Shown one piece after another: positions 63,402 through 64,000 of a stretch of DNA of 64,000 nucleotides; the first letter of the stretch is position 1, and each line of letters begins with the position of its first letter. The notes under the pieces are model-generated. The model had not been told where the DNA came from, ran no database searches, and saw nothing but the letters and a program-made list of their open reading frames with translations. The DNA comes from Paracoccaceae bacterium. GTDB taxonomy: Bacteria > Pseudomonadota > Alphaproteobacteria > Rhodobacterales > Rhodobacteraceae. The translations under genes and the position numbers were made by a program. The stretch lies in NCBI GenBank assembly GCA_018223125.1, contig JAAEZA010000019.1, forward strand, positions 1 to 64,000, written 5' to 3'.

Positions 63402-63435
63402 CGGTCGGACGGAACAAGAATGCTCCGCCCGACCG
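63402..63435 (-). other. hairpin between the binding-protein and permease genes
   Basis: CGGTCGGACGGA pairs with TCCGCCCGACCG with one mismatch around a ten-base loop. There is no T-run after it. As with the other transporter operons here, it probably raises the amount of binding protein relative to the permeases. Confidence 0.7.
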
Positions 63436-63446
63436 CCGACTTGTTG

Positions 63447-64000
63447 TTATTTATATTTGTCGTGCATGGCTTTTGCGAACGGCGTGTTGGTCACACCCCA
63501 TTTCGTCTCAAGCTCAAGGATGCGGCCGGTTTTGTGCCATTCGATGATCATATCACTCATCATTTGAGCAAAGTTTTCCTCGCCCAAAGCGACAGCCAGC
63601 CCCCAAGGCGCATCATCAATAGTTTGAAGTGGCATTTCGTAGTCTGCCCATTCAGGTTCAGCCGCTTTGGCCACGATCGCACTGTCATCATAAACGAATG
63701 CTGCACAGTTGCCGCCCTTCAGCGCTGAATAGGCTTCGGCGGTGCCCTTAAACGCAACGATCTCCGCACCGTAGGTCTGCGATGTTGCTTTGTTGTAGAA
63801 TGCACCTTGAATGCCGCAAACCGGTTTGCCGCGCAGATCTTCCCATTCCTTCAGGCCAAGGCTCTTGGGCGCCAGAACGTTAGTGCCAGAGGAATAATAG
63901 TTGGGATCCGGGATCAAGACGACCTCGCGGCGGTCGGGTTTGTCCGTCATTGTCGCGATCATCAGGTCGATCTTGCCCTGTTCCAGAAATTGCATCCGGT
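63447..64000 (-). CDS. family 3 amino acid-binding protein, C-terminal part (cut by window edge)
   Basis: The last 184 or so residues of a family 3 solute-binding protein; the N-terminus and signal peptide lie beyond the window. Family marks are GKIDLMIATMTDKPDRREVV, LRGKPVCGIQGAFYNK, and ALKGGNCAAFVYDDSAIV with an expected hinge and binding aspartate. The late TIDDAPWGLAVALG fits polar amino acid binders. It is the first gene of the transporter unit on the - strand. Confidence 0.92.
   Translation of the reverse strand, partial: RMQFLEQGKIDLMIATMTDKPDRREVVLIPDPNYYSSGTNVLAPKSLGLKEWEDLRGKPVCGIQGAFYNKATSQTYGAEIVAFKGTAEAYSALKGGNCAAFVYDDSAIVAKAAEPEWADYEMPLQTIDDAPWGLAVALGEENFAQMMSDMIIEWHKTGRILELETKWGVTNTPFAKAMHDKYK

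Overview
The window reads as chromosomal DNA of an alphaproteobacterium of the order Rhodobacterales (Roseobacter group). The grounds are a complete beta-hydroxyaspartate cycle cluster (bhcR-bhcABCD) of the type described in Paracoccus, a GapR/DUF2312 protein, a DUF1523 protein, a class II (plant-type) glutamate-cysteine ligase, many Dpp/Opp-type transporters and generally GC-rich coding DNA. No insertion sequence, prophage, CRISPR array or rRNA was found. The only RNA gene is the 3' part of a tRNA-Thr at the left edge.

Region 1 (1-17.6 kb) is a carbon and nitrogen scavenging district. After a phospholipase D-like protein and a sulfotransferase-like protein come puuD (membrane urate hydroxylase), a LysR regulator, allA (ureidoglycolate lyase) and an NCS2 urate/xanthine permease. 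Facing them are maeB, a gap paralogue, bhcD, bhcC, bhcB and bhcA, then divergent bhcR and, converging on it, allE (ureidoglycine aminohydrolase). Read together, purine ring breakdown releases glyoxylate, the Bhc enzymes turn two glyoxylate into oxaloacetate, and malic enzyme gives an outlet to pyruvate. The middle steps (5-hydroxyisourate hydrolase, OHCU decarboxylase, allantoinase, allantoate hydrolase) are not in the window.

Region 2 (17.6-28.7 kb) holds an OmpA-domain protein with a very charged low-complexity segment, a LysR gene next to a complete five-gene Dpp/Opp-type ABC transporter, a short palindromic tandem repeat, gapR, a small membrane protein and a secreted RTX metalloprotease. 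Region 3 (28.8-42.5 kb) is mostly housekeeping: gshA, rsmE, ubiA, an OmpA/BON envelope protein with a small membrane partner, moaE-moaD-pgsA-uvrC, a coupled trio (SDR, zinc-ribbon-like small protein, S49 peptidase), hemF and an EamA transporter. Region 4 (42.9-51.3 kb) has a peptide-type transporter without local ATPases, argE, a second M20 amidohydrolase and ilvD.

Region 5 (51.5-58.2 kb) is the least explained part: six same-strand, closely spaced genes encoding a cytoplasmic coiled-coil protein, an unrecognised protein, a AAA+ ATPase, a protein with a poly-aspartate tail and two small membrane proteins (one DUF1523). It is my main candidate for an undescribed system. Region 6 (58.4-64 kb) holds a PACE-type efflux protein, gabD, a roughly 0.5 kb stretch without a convincing gene, and a polar amino acid ABC transporter of visibly lower GC that runs off the right edge.

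A dispersed palindromic repeat family sits at the 3' ends of genes throughout the window.
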